Source of the DNA: Lophius americanus
Lineage: Eukaryota; Chordata; Actinopteri; Lophiiformes; Lophiidae
Length of the DNA stretch: 64,000 bases
NCBI GenBank assembly: GCA_037951165.1
Contig: JBBDHG010000097.1
Location: 3,350,501-3,414,500 of the forward strand
Reading direction: 5' to 3'
Shown piece by piece: positions 36,346-46,984 of this stretch. The notes beneath the pieces were generated by a model. That model was not told where the DNA came from, did no database searches, and worked only from the letters and a program-made list of their open reading frames with translations. Position 1 is the first letter of the stretch. Every line of letters begins with the position of its first letter. Both the position numbers and the translations under genes were made by a program.

Positions 36346-37249
36346 TATCAGACCCCTTATGTGTCGACCTCCACAGAAACTCAAACATAAGTTGTAGCGT
36401 GGCGTCTGTTTGTCTTTTTATTTATGTTGGTCAGCATTAAATAAGTATCGGGTATTACTTATTATGTTTGTTTTGCCTTTATTTTTCTCAATTTTTCTTT
36501 TTCTTTTTTGAATTTGGTTTTGGCGATGACTCGTTTGGAGAATGCAATGCTTTAAATCCAAACTTTTACCATCATTTTTCAAATACGTTGTCCTTTGTTT
36601 GTTTCTTTGGCTTATGTTCTTGTGGTTTTAAGGCTGATCAGGCTATCTTGGTTCTTGGTTCTTGGTTGTTGCCTCTAGAACAGTTTCAGCTGTAATTTAG
36701 ACAATGTAGGCGAAAATAAATTGTCACTATACTTTCTACTAAACACAAAGCAGAAGAATTTATAGTTCTGTCCTTAAACATTTGTTAATGTCTTGTCCTA
36801 GAGAGCAAGAGCAGCTGTAAACTCTGCTTCAAGTGCATTATGCTATTGTACAGCTCACCGATCGCATATATATTTACTAATGATTATTTCTGTTAGCTTG
36901 CAAGATTCTTGAATCACTTTGAATCAGAGGGATTCCTTCCTCCTTAGGAGTCAGGAGAATGCACCGGGACGAGGCACTACTCTTGTCCCATGTAGTTCCC
37001 CAGGTTTTTTTGAGGGAACTTAGGACTTTTTCTACTACTACTACATCTTGGTTTTGTTGACTATTCAGTGGGTTCCGTTTTTTTCAGCAGCTGTGTTTAC
37101 ACATTCATGTTAGTCTCATTTCCAGGATATTTCTTTTTTAAACTTTATAGGGAAACTGGCAGTATTCTTCATTCCAATTAAGCCCTAATTGCTCAGCCCT
37201 GTTTGTAAAAAAAAAGTCTGTCCCGTATGACGGGTAATGATGGAAAGAA
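36346..37249. other. No gene recognised
   Basis: T-rich, unique-looking DNA between two LINEs. The frame at 36468-36695 is Phe-rich because of poly-T runs. Confidence 0.4.
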
Positions 37250-38990
37250 GCCGGATTGTTCTGTCTGAAGGTTTACCTGGAATGTACGTGGACTTAACAG
37301 CCCAGTTAAACGCTGCAGTGTTCACTCATATTAAAGCCTCCAAAGCTGACTTTTTTTTGTTTCAGGAAACCTATTTAACCTATTTAAATTGAGGATCAAA
37401 GGAGAATGTATAATCCCTGATTAGCTAAATCTTCCGCTTAAAATATATTACAAAAGCCAGGGGATGTAGCGATGTTGATTAACAACAGAGTTAGGTACAC
37501 CCTGTCTTATAAAACCAGATGCCTAAGGGATATACATTATTGTTACAGGAATTTTATTTCAAACCGCAGTCTGGACTAGTTAACGTTTATGCTACCAACT
37601 GGAACAATATTGAATTCATGAAAGACTTCCGGATTTAAACACCCCTGAACAGATTTTTTACGGGGGATTTAAACTTTGTACTTATCCGATTACTGGATCA
37701 TTCCAATCCCAGAAATATAACTTTATCGAAAGTGTCGTCGTTCTTGTCAACATTCATGGAAGATAATGGGGCCATCAATCTTTGGAGATAATTGAATCCC
37801 TAATCTAAGGTCTTTTCTTTTTATTCACATGTCCTCCAAGCATTCTCTCCTACTGATTATTTTTTTATCGATAGATAATTATAGCTCTGTTGTTTCGGTT
37901 GATTACCCCCATTATCTCAGATCTCACTTGATATTTAATTTCCTTGAAATAATAAGAAAACGTCTGCCCTGGCGCTTGGATATTTTGTTGCTTAGAGGCG
38001 AGGAATTTCACAACAAATTAAATTAAACTAAATCTCATATTCATTGCTATGGGAAACCCTAAGGGGGGGTTTTACGAGGCCAAATATCCCTTGCATGTCA
38101 TGATATAAAAAAGTGCGATAAACTCGGAGATCTCACAGATGAATTATCCGCGCTAGGTAGGCTATATGTTTCTGATCCAGCCCCACCGACCATCCCCTTA
38201 TCTCCTTCTCGCTACCCTTCTAATGCCATAGTACTATCAACTTTAAAAATTTGGATTCAGTTTGAGCGCTCCTTTAAGTTCCCCCCACAATCTACACAAG
38301 ACTCTATTAGACAAAGCCTCACTTATTTGCTAACAGTTCCAGCGATGGCACTTGTTAACCTGAGCCCCAGAGGATCCAGTTTAGAAATCAATTTCATGTT
38401 CGGTATATGGATTCGGCATAGGTTTTTTTCGCCGGGGACCCTTCCTGACGCAACCCTCCACATTAATCGGGGTTCGGTCCGGCATGAGAAGTACATTGGC
38501 TTGTAATCCCTTCGTTGATGGTTTGACCCGTTCTAAATGGGAGGAAGAGTTGAGGATGGATTTGACAGAGAGTTGGGATGCTATTCTGAATCGAGTTAAC
38601 TTATCTACCTCATGTGCATGGCTCAGTTTAACTCAGTTAAAAATGGTAAACAGAGTCCAGTTTAATAAAGCTAGACTGGCAGAGATTTACCCCGAGTCTG
38701 ATCAAAAATGTGATAGTTTTGGTGAGCCCCGATGAAATTCTGGGCGCATGTATTGGTCCTTTCTGAAACTGCAATGATTCTGGTTTTCGATACGCTTACA
38801 TCCAATGACTGGCAATGTCCTGATGCAAAAAAAAATATATATATATATATACATATATATTTTTTTTTAGCATTGAGGAAGGTCCTGCATTTTTTTGTCT
38901 GCACTGATGCAGATACTTCTTCTCTGAGCAACGAAAAATGGCAGAAGTTGTAAAATAATCTTACTTTCACGAACATGCATCCTGGGAATT
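37250..38990 (+). mobile_element. L1/Tx1-like LINE lacking its reverse transcriptase
   Basis: L1-type LINEs encode an APE endonuclease followed by RT and a Cys-rich C-terminus. Endonuclease pieces: TWNVRGLNSPVKRC (about 37278-37319), VFTHIKASKADFF and FQETY (37320-37374, after a frameshift), VNVYATNWNNIEFMKDF (about 37580-37630) and GDLNFV (37663-37680). Then comes the linker VLRGQIS, KLGDLTDELSALGRLYVSDP (38070-38185). The sequence then passes straight to the C-terminal region: STLKIWIQFERSFKFPP (about 38232-38285), WLSLTQLKMVNRVQFNKARL (38620-38680), and a degraded Cys/His-type motif CDSFG and MYWSF (38710-38765). The whole RT domain (about 2 kb expected) is absent. Dead copy. Confidence 0.75.
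38827..38870. repeat. A-run, (AT)n, T-run
   Basis: A short self-complementary stretch: about nine A, about 12 AT repeats broken by one AC, then about ten T. It lies inside the LINE C-terminus. Confidence 0.9.
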
Positions 38991-39604
38991 GCATGAGGAC
39001 GGCTACTTTTCAATGTCCATTGGTATGTAAATTTTGGAATGCACTCATTGAAGTTGTGGCAACGTGCCAACTTGACTGGTCTTCAAAGATGTCATGTGCA
39101 ACAATTGGAGAGTAGCCAGTGCAGATGTCAAAATGAGAAACACATGCAGAGGGAACATGCTTCCTTTTAACACTCGAACAAGGAAGGGTACTGTCCTGGG
39201 CGTTCCATGCATCACCGCACTTTGACTTTCAAATCTAACTCTTTCATAGCCATATTCCTTTCCATCCTCAGACCTGCAGAGTAAGCCCAAATAAAAAACA
39301 AAGATAATGAAGAATGGCAGCTTGCCGGTAAATGGACTCCAATAGATGGCAAAGATCGCACGCTTCTTAAGAGATGTGCCCAGAGGGTTACAAGTCTCAA
39401 AATCATCAACATACAAGTTCAATAACATTCACATTGTGACAAAAATGCATATCCCTGAAAAAAGAGCATTTCTTTGTTACTTCCGCCAACAAGAGATGGA
39501 AGCGATTAGTTCCATTTGTGCACTATGAGGATAGCAAAAAACTTTTGAATGAATTTCCATCCTTTTAAAAGTTAAAAAAGTCATCCTTGTCAGCAGGGGT
39601 CAAT
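38991..39604. other. No gene recognised
   Basis: Unique-looking. The minus-strand frame 39045-39428 (127 codons) has hydrophobic runs but no recognisable domain, and overlaps other frames. Probably chance, possibly decayed LINE. Confidence 0.4.
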
Positions 39605-39897
39605 ACTGACAGCTGTGGATCAGGATGTAGAGCTGTCATCAACTCACTCATCGGAAGGTCAGTTGTTCAGGCTCCTGGACCCTGCAGCCTGAATTTCAAA
39701 CAGTCCTTGAGCACAATATTGAACCCCAATTTGGTTCCAATGGTTTGTTCCATCGGTCTGTTGTTATAACCCCCAATGAGCACGTGGCACCTTGGATTTT
39801 CACCTCTATATGAATGTGCGTGAGGGTGTGAATTGCTCTTGTGGTGTTTGAGTGGTCCAGCTGACTAAAAGGGTTTTAAATAAGTACAGTCCATTTC
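39605..39897 (+). mobile_element. tRNA-headed SINE, family 1, plus-strand copy
   Basis: Starts with a degenerate A-box ('ggatcaggatgtagagctg') and 'atcggaaggtcagttgttca' as the B-box region. It continues with 'ttgagcacaatattgaaccc' and ends 'aaataagtacagtccattt' (39878-39896). That end is shared exactly with the copy at 52118-52342. Confidence 0.7.
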
Positions 39898-40429
39898 AAT
39901 CGATTTTTGGATAGGTAGGCTGGATAAAAGCCAGATAAAACCAATTAACTGTTATGTTAAAAACATGGCTCAGAGGATCCCATAACTTGAGAAAATCCAT
40001 CAATGTTACAGTTGAAAGAAAGTTTTAACGACAGTACATTATCAAAACAACCCGACACAAAGGAGACAGGAGACAGAGCCCAGACAATCCAAAGAGGGAG
40101 GAGGCCACAAACCAAACCAAACGGTGGTTTCCATGCTGGTGGACGAGAGAGAGTGTGTAGAAATGTTCCGACAGGCTATATACTCAGCAGGTGGGTGTTG
40201 CCTGCCAATCAGCACTGAGGTAGGGGAAGGGACATTTCATTCATGAGGGGTAGGTAAAACATAAAAAGAATGAAGTGGGGACGAATGTGATTCTGCAGTA
40301 GGGCATGGGGGCACGCATAACATAACATTGACAATGCGAAATAGCTTTTTGGAAATGTTGACAAAGTCCTGCTGGTCTTCGATCACATTGTTCTCAAACT
40401 GTGCCAGAAAAGCTGTAACCTTGATTAGA
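39898..40429. other. No gene recognised
   Basis: Unique-looking sequence with no domain-bearing frame. Confidence 0.4.
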
Positions 40430-40795
40430 GTTTACTGTGAAAAGTGAAGTTGAACTGAAATCCGCCCCAACTGTGAACATTTTTAAATCCAGGTTAAAAA
40501 CACTTCTTTTCTCCTGTGCTTATGATTGAGCGTTCAAATCCCTTTAAATTGTAATCTTTCATTTGCACTATGTCCTTTTTAATTCATTATTGTATGCTGA
40601 TTTCATTTTTTATTTTTTATTTTACTTTATTTTTATTATTATTATTATTATTTTTAAATTTTTCTCTCTGTATTCTTCTGTAGTTTTTCATATTTTTATT
40701 TTTATTTAAATTCTGACTGTTTATGTAAAGCGCATTGAGTTGCCATTGTGTATGAAATGCGCTATATAAATAAAGCTGCCTTGCCTTGGCTTATA
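40430..40795 (+). mobile_element. L2-like LINE 3' end, 5'-truncated
   Basis: Begins in the C-terminus of the LINE protein, which reads APTVNIFKSRLKTLLFSCAY (40465-40525). A T-rich 3' untranslated part follows, then the tail 'gcgctatataaataaagctg' (40759-40778) and 'ccttgcc'. An (ATT)n run lies at 40634-40651. Confidence 0.75.
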
Positions 40796-41744
40796 AAGTT
40801 AGCAGAATTTCACATCTCAGACATCCTCTAAAGAATCTGAAGAAATCCTTCACTTTATCACAAGCATTCAAAATCAACACATTTAGAAACTCGTTATCAA
40901 GTGTATGAAGTACTGTAATCTGAAAAGTTACTAGTAACTACAGCTATCTACAGATTATCTCTGGTGGCATTGAAGAAAAAAGAATTATCTACACGACTTA
41001 ACTCGTGCGAACAAGTTCATATTTCATGGCCATGACCTAATAAGGCGTAGGAACCAGTTATTTTTCTTGTTTCCGCGACTTAAAAACTCGTGCCAAGGAC
41101 TTTTTACCACGACTTAATAAGTGGAAGCTACGTGTGAGAATAGTGGCTTGAAGATAAGGACACACCTTATATATTTAGTTATTTATATATTTATTACCTT
41201 AAATATTTGTTAATTTTCTTATTTCACAGCATAGTTCATGTTATACATGTATACATGCTTATTATTTGAAGTATTTATTGTGCTCTAAAGATGTAACATA
41301 GGCGTGGCGCAATGTTCAGTACCATAGTTTCACCACCAGGTGGAGTTTGTGACTGAACACTTTCTGTCAGTAGAAATGCCTTGAATAACAGTGAGGCAAG
41401 GCGAGGATAGGAGCGGGACTAACAATGTTGTTCTGTCTCTGTACATTTACAGGTAAATAAACATTATATGACTAAGAGATGCACGTATGGATGAGTTATG
41501 TGGAGAGGGTCACAGTTGATAAAGGAAAGTTGGCCGTTAATTCCAGTCTTGTATGCATTAGTTGAAGTTACATTATTTTTATTAGCCATATTATGCTACC
41601 AGCTAAGTTAACTATATACCAATGCTAATAGGACCCTGTGGCGGTACATTTTTGTAGTCTTTGCTTGATTTACCCTGTAATGTATCAGGATAGATGTACA
41701 AACAGGAGACACAAAACTACTTAAATTGATATTAGCTCGTGGCA
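40796..41744. other. No gene recognised
   Basis: Unique-looking AT-rich sequence. 41280-41360 has 'ggcgtggcgcaatg' and 'ccaccaggtgga', which may be repeat debris. Confidence 0.35.
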
Positions 41745-41975
41745 CAGTGGCGACCTAAAGCCAGAAGGTTCTGGTACCCGGGGCCGTTTCTCCGGGTAAT
41801 CTCACTTCCTCCCAAAGTCCAAAATATATAATATAGTTGAACTGTTGACCCTACTTTTCCGGTAGTTGTGAATGAGAGTCCTTATGTGCGTAACTGCTTA
41901 ATTGTCCACAGTGTATTCCACCTTTTTCCCAATGTCAGCTGGGATTGGCTCTGGCCCAACCTTAAGTTCTAATGG
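41745..41975 (+). mobile_element. SINE family 2, diverged copy
   Basis: Order of landmarks: 'ggcacagtggcgac' (41748-41761), 'agccagaaggttctgg' (B-box region), 'ctccgggtaatctcacttcc', 'tcccaaagtccaaaa', and the 3' phrase 'aatgtcagctgggattggct' (41931-41950). These match the head at 59214 and the 3' piece at 54150. Confidence 0.6.
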
Positions 41976-43659
41976 TTATATGGATGTTGTGCAAATCTTT
42001 TGTGTTTTCCTCCATTTTCATGGTCCTTCTATAGATCACATCAGAGCAGCTTGAACTCTGGTCCGTATTATCTCAACACCTTAATGATTAAAATGTTACT
42101 TTTCAATGGACTTGAATTCTGTCTTAGGAGCATTTTTGTGACTTGAGGATATTGTCAAACACAACCAAATGACTTACACTCAGTACACAAGTACACAGAA
42201 CAGACCCTCTGCCCTCATGCTCTGTTCAGTGTATCACATTTGTCTCATTACCAAAGATGCCTCGCTCAATTAATGTATTTCTGGTAGTTGCAGGACTGCA
42301 GAAATATTTTTACAACCCTATTCAGAGAAGAAAAAAAAATCAGACCTGAAAAGATGAGTTCATGCTCACAAACCCTCCAATGTGGCTGAACTGAAGCAGT
42401 TCTGCAAAGAAGAGTGGGCCAGAGTTCCACCACAATGATGACAGAGTCTTATCTCCAGCTATCAGAAGTGTTTGGTTTCAAACACTTCTGATAGTTATTA
42501 TATAAAACTGGTACATTTGGTTCACTAAGGTTGTTTTATGTTAAATATAGTTTGAAAGTTAGTCTTGTGATAAATACATTAATTACATTAAACATTAATA
42601 GTCCCGCGGAGTAAAAATTAATAGACATAGTTGCTACAAACAATACCCACAAATACTCAGAATTAGTGTCCTACTAATAGTTATTTGTGAGTTTGCGTCA
42701 GAACCACTGGATTCCAACCAAAAGAAGCAATTTCCAACATTTTAATGCCCAAGAATGCGCTTTAACTGACATCGCTGATGATCATGTTCCCTATTAAATC
42801 TAAAACAGGTCCAACCCATGACTATTTCCTGAAGTCGCTTCAGCCATACCCAAAACAAACACATTTGGTCGACTTCCAGCGCTTCTTGTACAACCACAGA
42901 CTGGATGAAATAACCGTGTCATGACCTTTGTGAGGAAAATAGGATTTGATTATTACCTGTGTGTCTTACCAAATTGTCATGGTAAAGGAGCAGCATCCTG
43001 GCAACTAGTCCACCAAGAACAAGCCCTTCACATACTGTAGCTCCAAGCAGTTTTTAATCACAATGACTGGCCTACTTCCCCTCGTAGTCAAGATCTTCCC
43101 TCTTTTTTTGAGGCTGTTTAAACTTTTGCTGTATTTTGGCCTTTTGTTTACAGGACAACAGGTCTCAGAAGGCAGAGAACTAATTTCCCAATGTATGACT
43201 GTGTATAACTTTTACTTTGATAAAATGAAGTAAACGTTACAATTAATCGCGGTCTGCAGAACTCCATCCAGTCCTAGTCTTCAACTACCTCTCCACTCCT
43301 ATGTTGGATCCTCTCAATCCACCGGGATTTTAAAACATCCTACAGACAAACCCTTCCTCAGCAAATTCACTGGTTTGGCTGAACTAGGATCATCTCTTCA
43401 ACCCTGGCTCTTCGTCGTTATTGGCTTCCCAGGTTAATTTAAGTCCAAACTGCATCTGCCTTTGTTTTTTGCATCAGGTTTCAAGCTATCATCTTCACAA
43501 AATGAACATGTTTCAGGCAATCTATCAGGTTATTCCTTCAAATGCCATTTTAGATAACGTATCTTATGACAGTCAAAGGTCCACAGAACAAAGTTTCTCT
43601 CAGACCTGTCTCATGTTCTTGTTTTTAAATATGTTTATTGAGTTTTAATTCCTATTATA
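41976..43659. other. No gene; one strong hairpin
   Basis: Unique-looking DNA. 42459-42494 is an exact inverted repeat with 16-base arms (CTATCAGAAGTGTTTG and its complement) and a 4-base loop. Frames here show no domain. Confidence 0.45.
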
Positions 43660-44285
43660 GTACACATAATACATGATAGATCTCCTGGAGTCGATTAATA
43701 TGCAACATTCAAACAATTTTGAACTAAATTTGATCAATGGTTAAAAAATGATGGCCCAAAAACTTTGGGTTGTTAAGCTCCCCCTAGTATCAGAGAAATA
43801 CAAACGACCATTTCCAAAATCAATCCAGTTCTTCCACACACTTATATGCATTTGTAGGTACAAAATTTAAATATGATCCATGAAATGCTTTTTAGGTTAT
43901 TTCCAGAAAACAGTGTTTTTCATGAAAACGGGTTAAATAGAAACTACTAGAGCAAAATATGACAAAAACAAGATAGATCCTCTGTGTTGATCCATCTGCG
44001 TCGTAAGTGGACTAAATCTGACTAATGGTTAGGAAGTTATGTCCAAACAATGTTTTTCATAAAAAACATTACTATAAAAACAAGATAGAACTCCCCGAAT
44101 CCATTCATATCTTCCAAATGTGGACTAAATGGGACAAACTGTGGAGTAATTATGGGCCATAAACTTTTGAAGCTCCCTCTAGTGTCAGAAATGTATAGCT
44201 GACGTTTGCCAAAATCAATCCAGTTCTTCCCTACACTAAGTTAAATGTTTGTAAAATTTGACAATATTCCATTTCATAGTTTTTG
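43660..44285 (+). repeat. Dispersed non-coding repeat family, copy E
   Basis: Landmarks: 'tagatctcctggagtcgatt', 'gaactaaatttgatcaatgg', 'aagctccccctagtatcag' (43778-43796), 'tttccaaaatcaatccagtt', 'atgatccatgaaatgcttt'. Then a second cycle, with 'agatagatcctctgtgttga', 'agctccctctagtgtcag' (44170-44187) and 'gccaaaatcaatccagttct'. The cycle length is about 390 bases here. Confidence 0.7.
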
Positions 44286-44439
44286 AGTTATATTTCGAAA
44301 GAAGCGTGAGTATAAAAGTAATAAGACCAGAGTATTATTATTTTCATACTCACTTTGATCCAGTCCGGCATACTGTCAACATAGTGACCTGTAACCCAAT
44401 ATTTAACTTTAATTGCCCAGTAATACTACTGAAGATTGG
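44286..44439. other. Short unassigned gap
   Basis: May be the 3' end of the L1-like LINE that follows on the minus strand. Nothing else is visible. Confidence 0.3.
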
Positions 44440-44944
44440 GCATGGTCAGTCCTCCCTCCCTCCCTCTTATTCAAAAAAGAATTTACTAATGTGTGGTTGC
44501 TCATTGTTCCATATGAATTTTGAAAAAATCTTTTCGATTGCAGTGAATTGTTTCATTGGAATGAATATTGGCATATCTTGAAAGAGATGTAAAAGTCTGG
44601 GGAATACATTCAACTTAGTCAAACTAATGCAACCTGCAATTGATAGATGTAGGATATGATCATTTTCCAAATGTGCTTACATTTTTCTACCAGGGAGGTT
44701 GAGTTTTAGAAGTCCCCCAAAAGGACCTGTGACCTACCACACCAAGGTATTTAAAGTGAGAGTTTTCTCTCTCTTGAAGGGAAAGTCGGAGTGAGGTATA
44801 TTTTCAGGAGCAATATTGACATGGTATAGTTCAGCTTTCTCCAAGTTTAGTGTGTAGCCAAATATTCTCCCAAATTGAATTAGCGACCAGAATAGCTGGT
44901 TTGATGATGGAGGGATTTCTCACGAACGGGGGGAGGTCATCTGT

Positions 44945-45180
44945 GTATAAAAAGAAGAAATCCTTTATTGATCAGATACAGTACAACATAGTGAAATTAT
45001 TGCTCTGCCTTTTAGCCATCCTTGAGGAAGCAGTGGGCAGCTCCTTTGAAGCGCCCAGGGAGCTAGGGTTTCAGGGTCTTGCTCAAGGACCCTATGACAA
45101 ATACACCCTGGTGGGACTTGAACTGCCAACCTTCTGATTGGGAGGCAGCTCCTCTAACCCCTGAACTACAGCCCCCTCAC
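44945..45180 (-). mobile_element. tRNA-headed SINE family 1 inserted in the LINE RT
   Basis: Minus-strand copy: the head GGGGCTGTAGTTCAGGGGTT is at 45176-45157, followed by a B-box-like segment near 45113-45123. The body ends at 'cctttattgatcagatacag'. It separates the LFALFIE part of the LINE from its LYTDD motif, so it inserted after the LINE. Target-site duplications are not evident. Confidence 0.65.
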
Positions 45181-45685
45181 CTCACAAACAGTGGTGTCTC
45201 AACATTCCCTGAAGTGCAGAAGTGAATTATTCGATAAACAAGGCAAAAAGTAAAGGGGAGAGGGGGCACCCTTGTCTCATTCCTTTCTGAATATGGAATG
45301 CTTTGATTGCACATCATTCTTGCAAACACACGCCAGTGGGGCAAATAATCAAGGACAAAGCCACATTTTCTTGTGTTTTCAGGAACCCCCACTCCAACCG
45401 ATCAAATGCATTGCTGCATCCATGGACTATGCAACCTTCGGGTAGTTTGTAGAAGGTTAGTATATATGAAATTAAATAACGTACTAGTACTGAAAATGAA
45501 TACCTACACTGGATAAATCCTGCCTGATCCGGGGGTATATTATGGGGGAGCAATTTTCTAGATGTTAGCTAGTCATTTTGCTAGAACTTTGTTCTCCCCA
45601 TTATTCAGTGAAAGTGGTTTCTTTGACTGAGGAAGAAGGGGGTCCTTATCTTATCTAGGAAGGAGACATTTTGAGGCTTCTCTCA

Positions 45686-45701
45686 GGGGGGGGGGGGGGG
45701 G
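45686..45701. repeat. Run of 16 G
   Basis: Uninterrupted poly-G between CTCA and TCTC. It could form a G-quadruplex and is a likely sequencing or length-variation site. Confidence 0.9.
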
Positions 45702-46329
45702 TCTCTTAGTGCATAGTCATAGGCAAAGGAAGAAACTTCAAATTCAGTTTGAAAGCTGATCCCTTTCCTATTCCTCATCGGATCCTTCTATTCTATCCTT
45801 TCTATCTATCTATGCAATACTATCCCCTTCTGTTTTGAAGTACTGTCTTTTTCTTTAATGAATTGCTCTGTAGCTGATAATATGGCCACGCAGAAATGTT
45901 TTCAGAACTACCCAGAGCCCACATTGCGGCACTTACATAATAATTTGATTTAATTTCTCACAATAATATTCTTTGATTCGATTTGATTAATCTATGCCAG
46001 CTGATTCGGGAAAATCAAATCAAGTGATAATGGGAGGTTACTACGCTTTGATATGTAGCCTAATTTATAAAGGGAATAAATTTAATGTCAATCAGGAAAT
46101 AATCTATTCAGGATAATACGTGCTGCACAGGAGAGAAGAAAGACTATGCTCTGCTATTTTGCAATTTATACTACCATGGGTCACATTTATTAAGTCGTGC
46201 ACTAAAATCGTTAAAGACAGTGGCCATTTTTCACAGTTGAGCAAGGAAGTTACATGAGCGATCAATTTCAGCATTTATGGTACAGTTTAAATCAGAATGG
46301 CGATCTGCATATGGTAACGTGGAGAAGAA

Positions 46330-46860
46330 GGAGTGAATAAAACCTTTGTCATCCCAGTTGGAAGCGTAACTGCTGGCCGTCATAAACTTCTTGGAAACAA
46401 CTGTGCTGTAGAAACAGTGGTGGAGTCATTCAGATCAGATCTTCTAAACCTGAAACTGTTTCCTTTGTAGCTTGCTCATAACTTGATGTGTTGCAGGTGA
46501 GCTGTTATGGCTCCCGGCGAGGCTTTTTGTGGTAGTGGCGGACACAGAATCCATGAGCCCTGTAAATCTCTGGTTTGCAGGAGAAACTGTCTTCTCCGAA
46601 AACTTCCATAAGAACAGATTCCAAAAAAAGTAGTTGGGTTTTCCAAGTTTCTCCCGAGGTCCCACCACTCTGTTGTTCTAAAGTCTGGATCTGTTTTTGG
46701 TCATCGATTTGGGCTTAGAGTTGTATTTTCTGGCCTTGCAAGCTAATGCCACATAAAGCTCTGCTACTGTAGCCTCAAATGTAATCAGGGTAGATTCAAT
46801 CATCTCAATTTTAAATTCATTGCCAGAAAATCTAACTTGTTGATACTTGTATCACCCTCT
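46330..46860 (-). pseudogene. L1-like ORF1 remnant
   Basis: ORF1 proteins bind the LINE RNA. The minus-strand frame from 46668 starts with an apparent internal Met: MVGPREKLGKPNYFF, which lines up with the 'rvvGlpEk.egknp..Ff' start of the RNA-binding domain of fish L1-like ORF1. It continues with LMDSVSATTTKSLA ('idRAHRsl' region) and VMSKLQRKQFQV ('vrflnfq.K' region). Upstream (46860-46670) the sequence reads like a coiled-coil segment containing RRNNLR-type residues only weakly. It keeps the expected position 5' of the RT at 45553-44440 on the same strand. Several expected conserved residues are lost. Confidence 0.5.
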
Positions 46861-46984
46861 GATAAGCTGACAAAGGAAAACTGTTATGTTTTAGTTTCAT
46901 GTCAGATATTGTCTTTTGTTGTAATTGATGTTTTTTTATGATGTTGGTTTATAAATATGTTCAGCTGGTATCAACAATCTAACT

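Larger units (their letters stand above)
44440..46860 (-). mobile_element. L1/Tx1-like LINE, minus strand, broken
   Basis: Read on the minus strand: an ORF1-like part (46860-46330), then an unassigned middle, then reverse transcriptase (45553 down to 44440). RT pieces: LPHNIPPDQAGFIQCRYSF (start of the finger region), CSNAFDRLEWGFL (motif A, where the usual 'eKAFDrveW' has lost its Lys), QKGMRQGCPLSPLLFALF in a shifted frame (45300-45230), LYTDDLPPFV (44945-44915; Y-A-D-D changed to Y-T-D-D) and IAGCISLTKLNVFPRLLHLF (about 44635-44575). No endonuclease could be read. Frameshifts and a SINE at 44945-45180 make it inactive. Confidence 0.75.

Noticed and set aside
39045..39428. 127-codon minus-strand frame as a gene
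   Set aside because: No domain, no consistent codon preference, and overlapping frames of similar length on the other strand.
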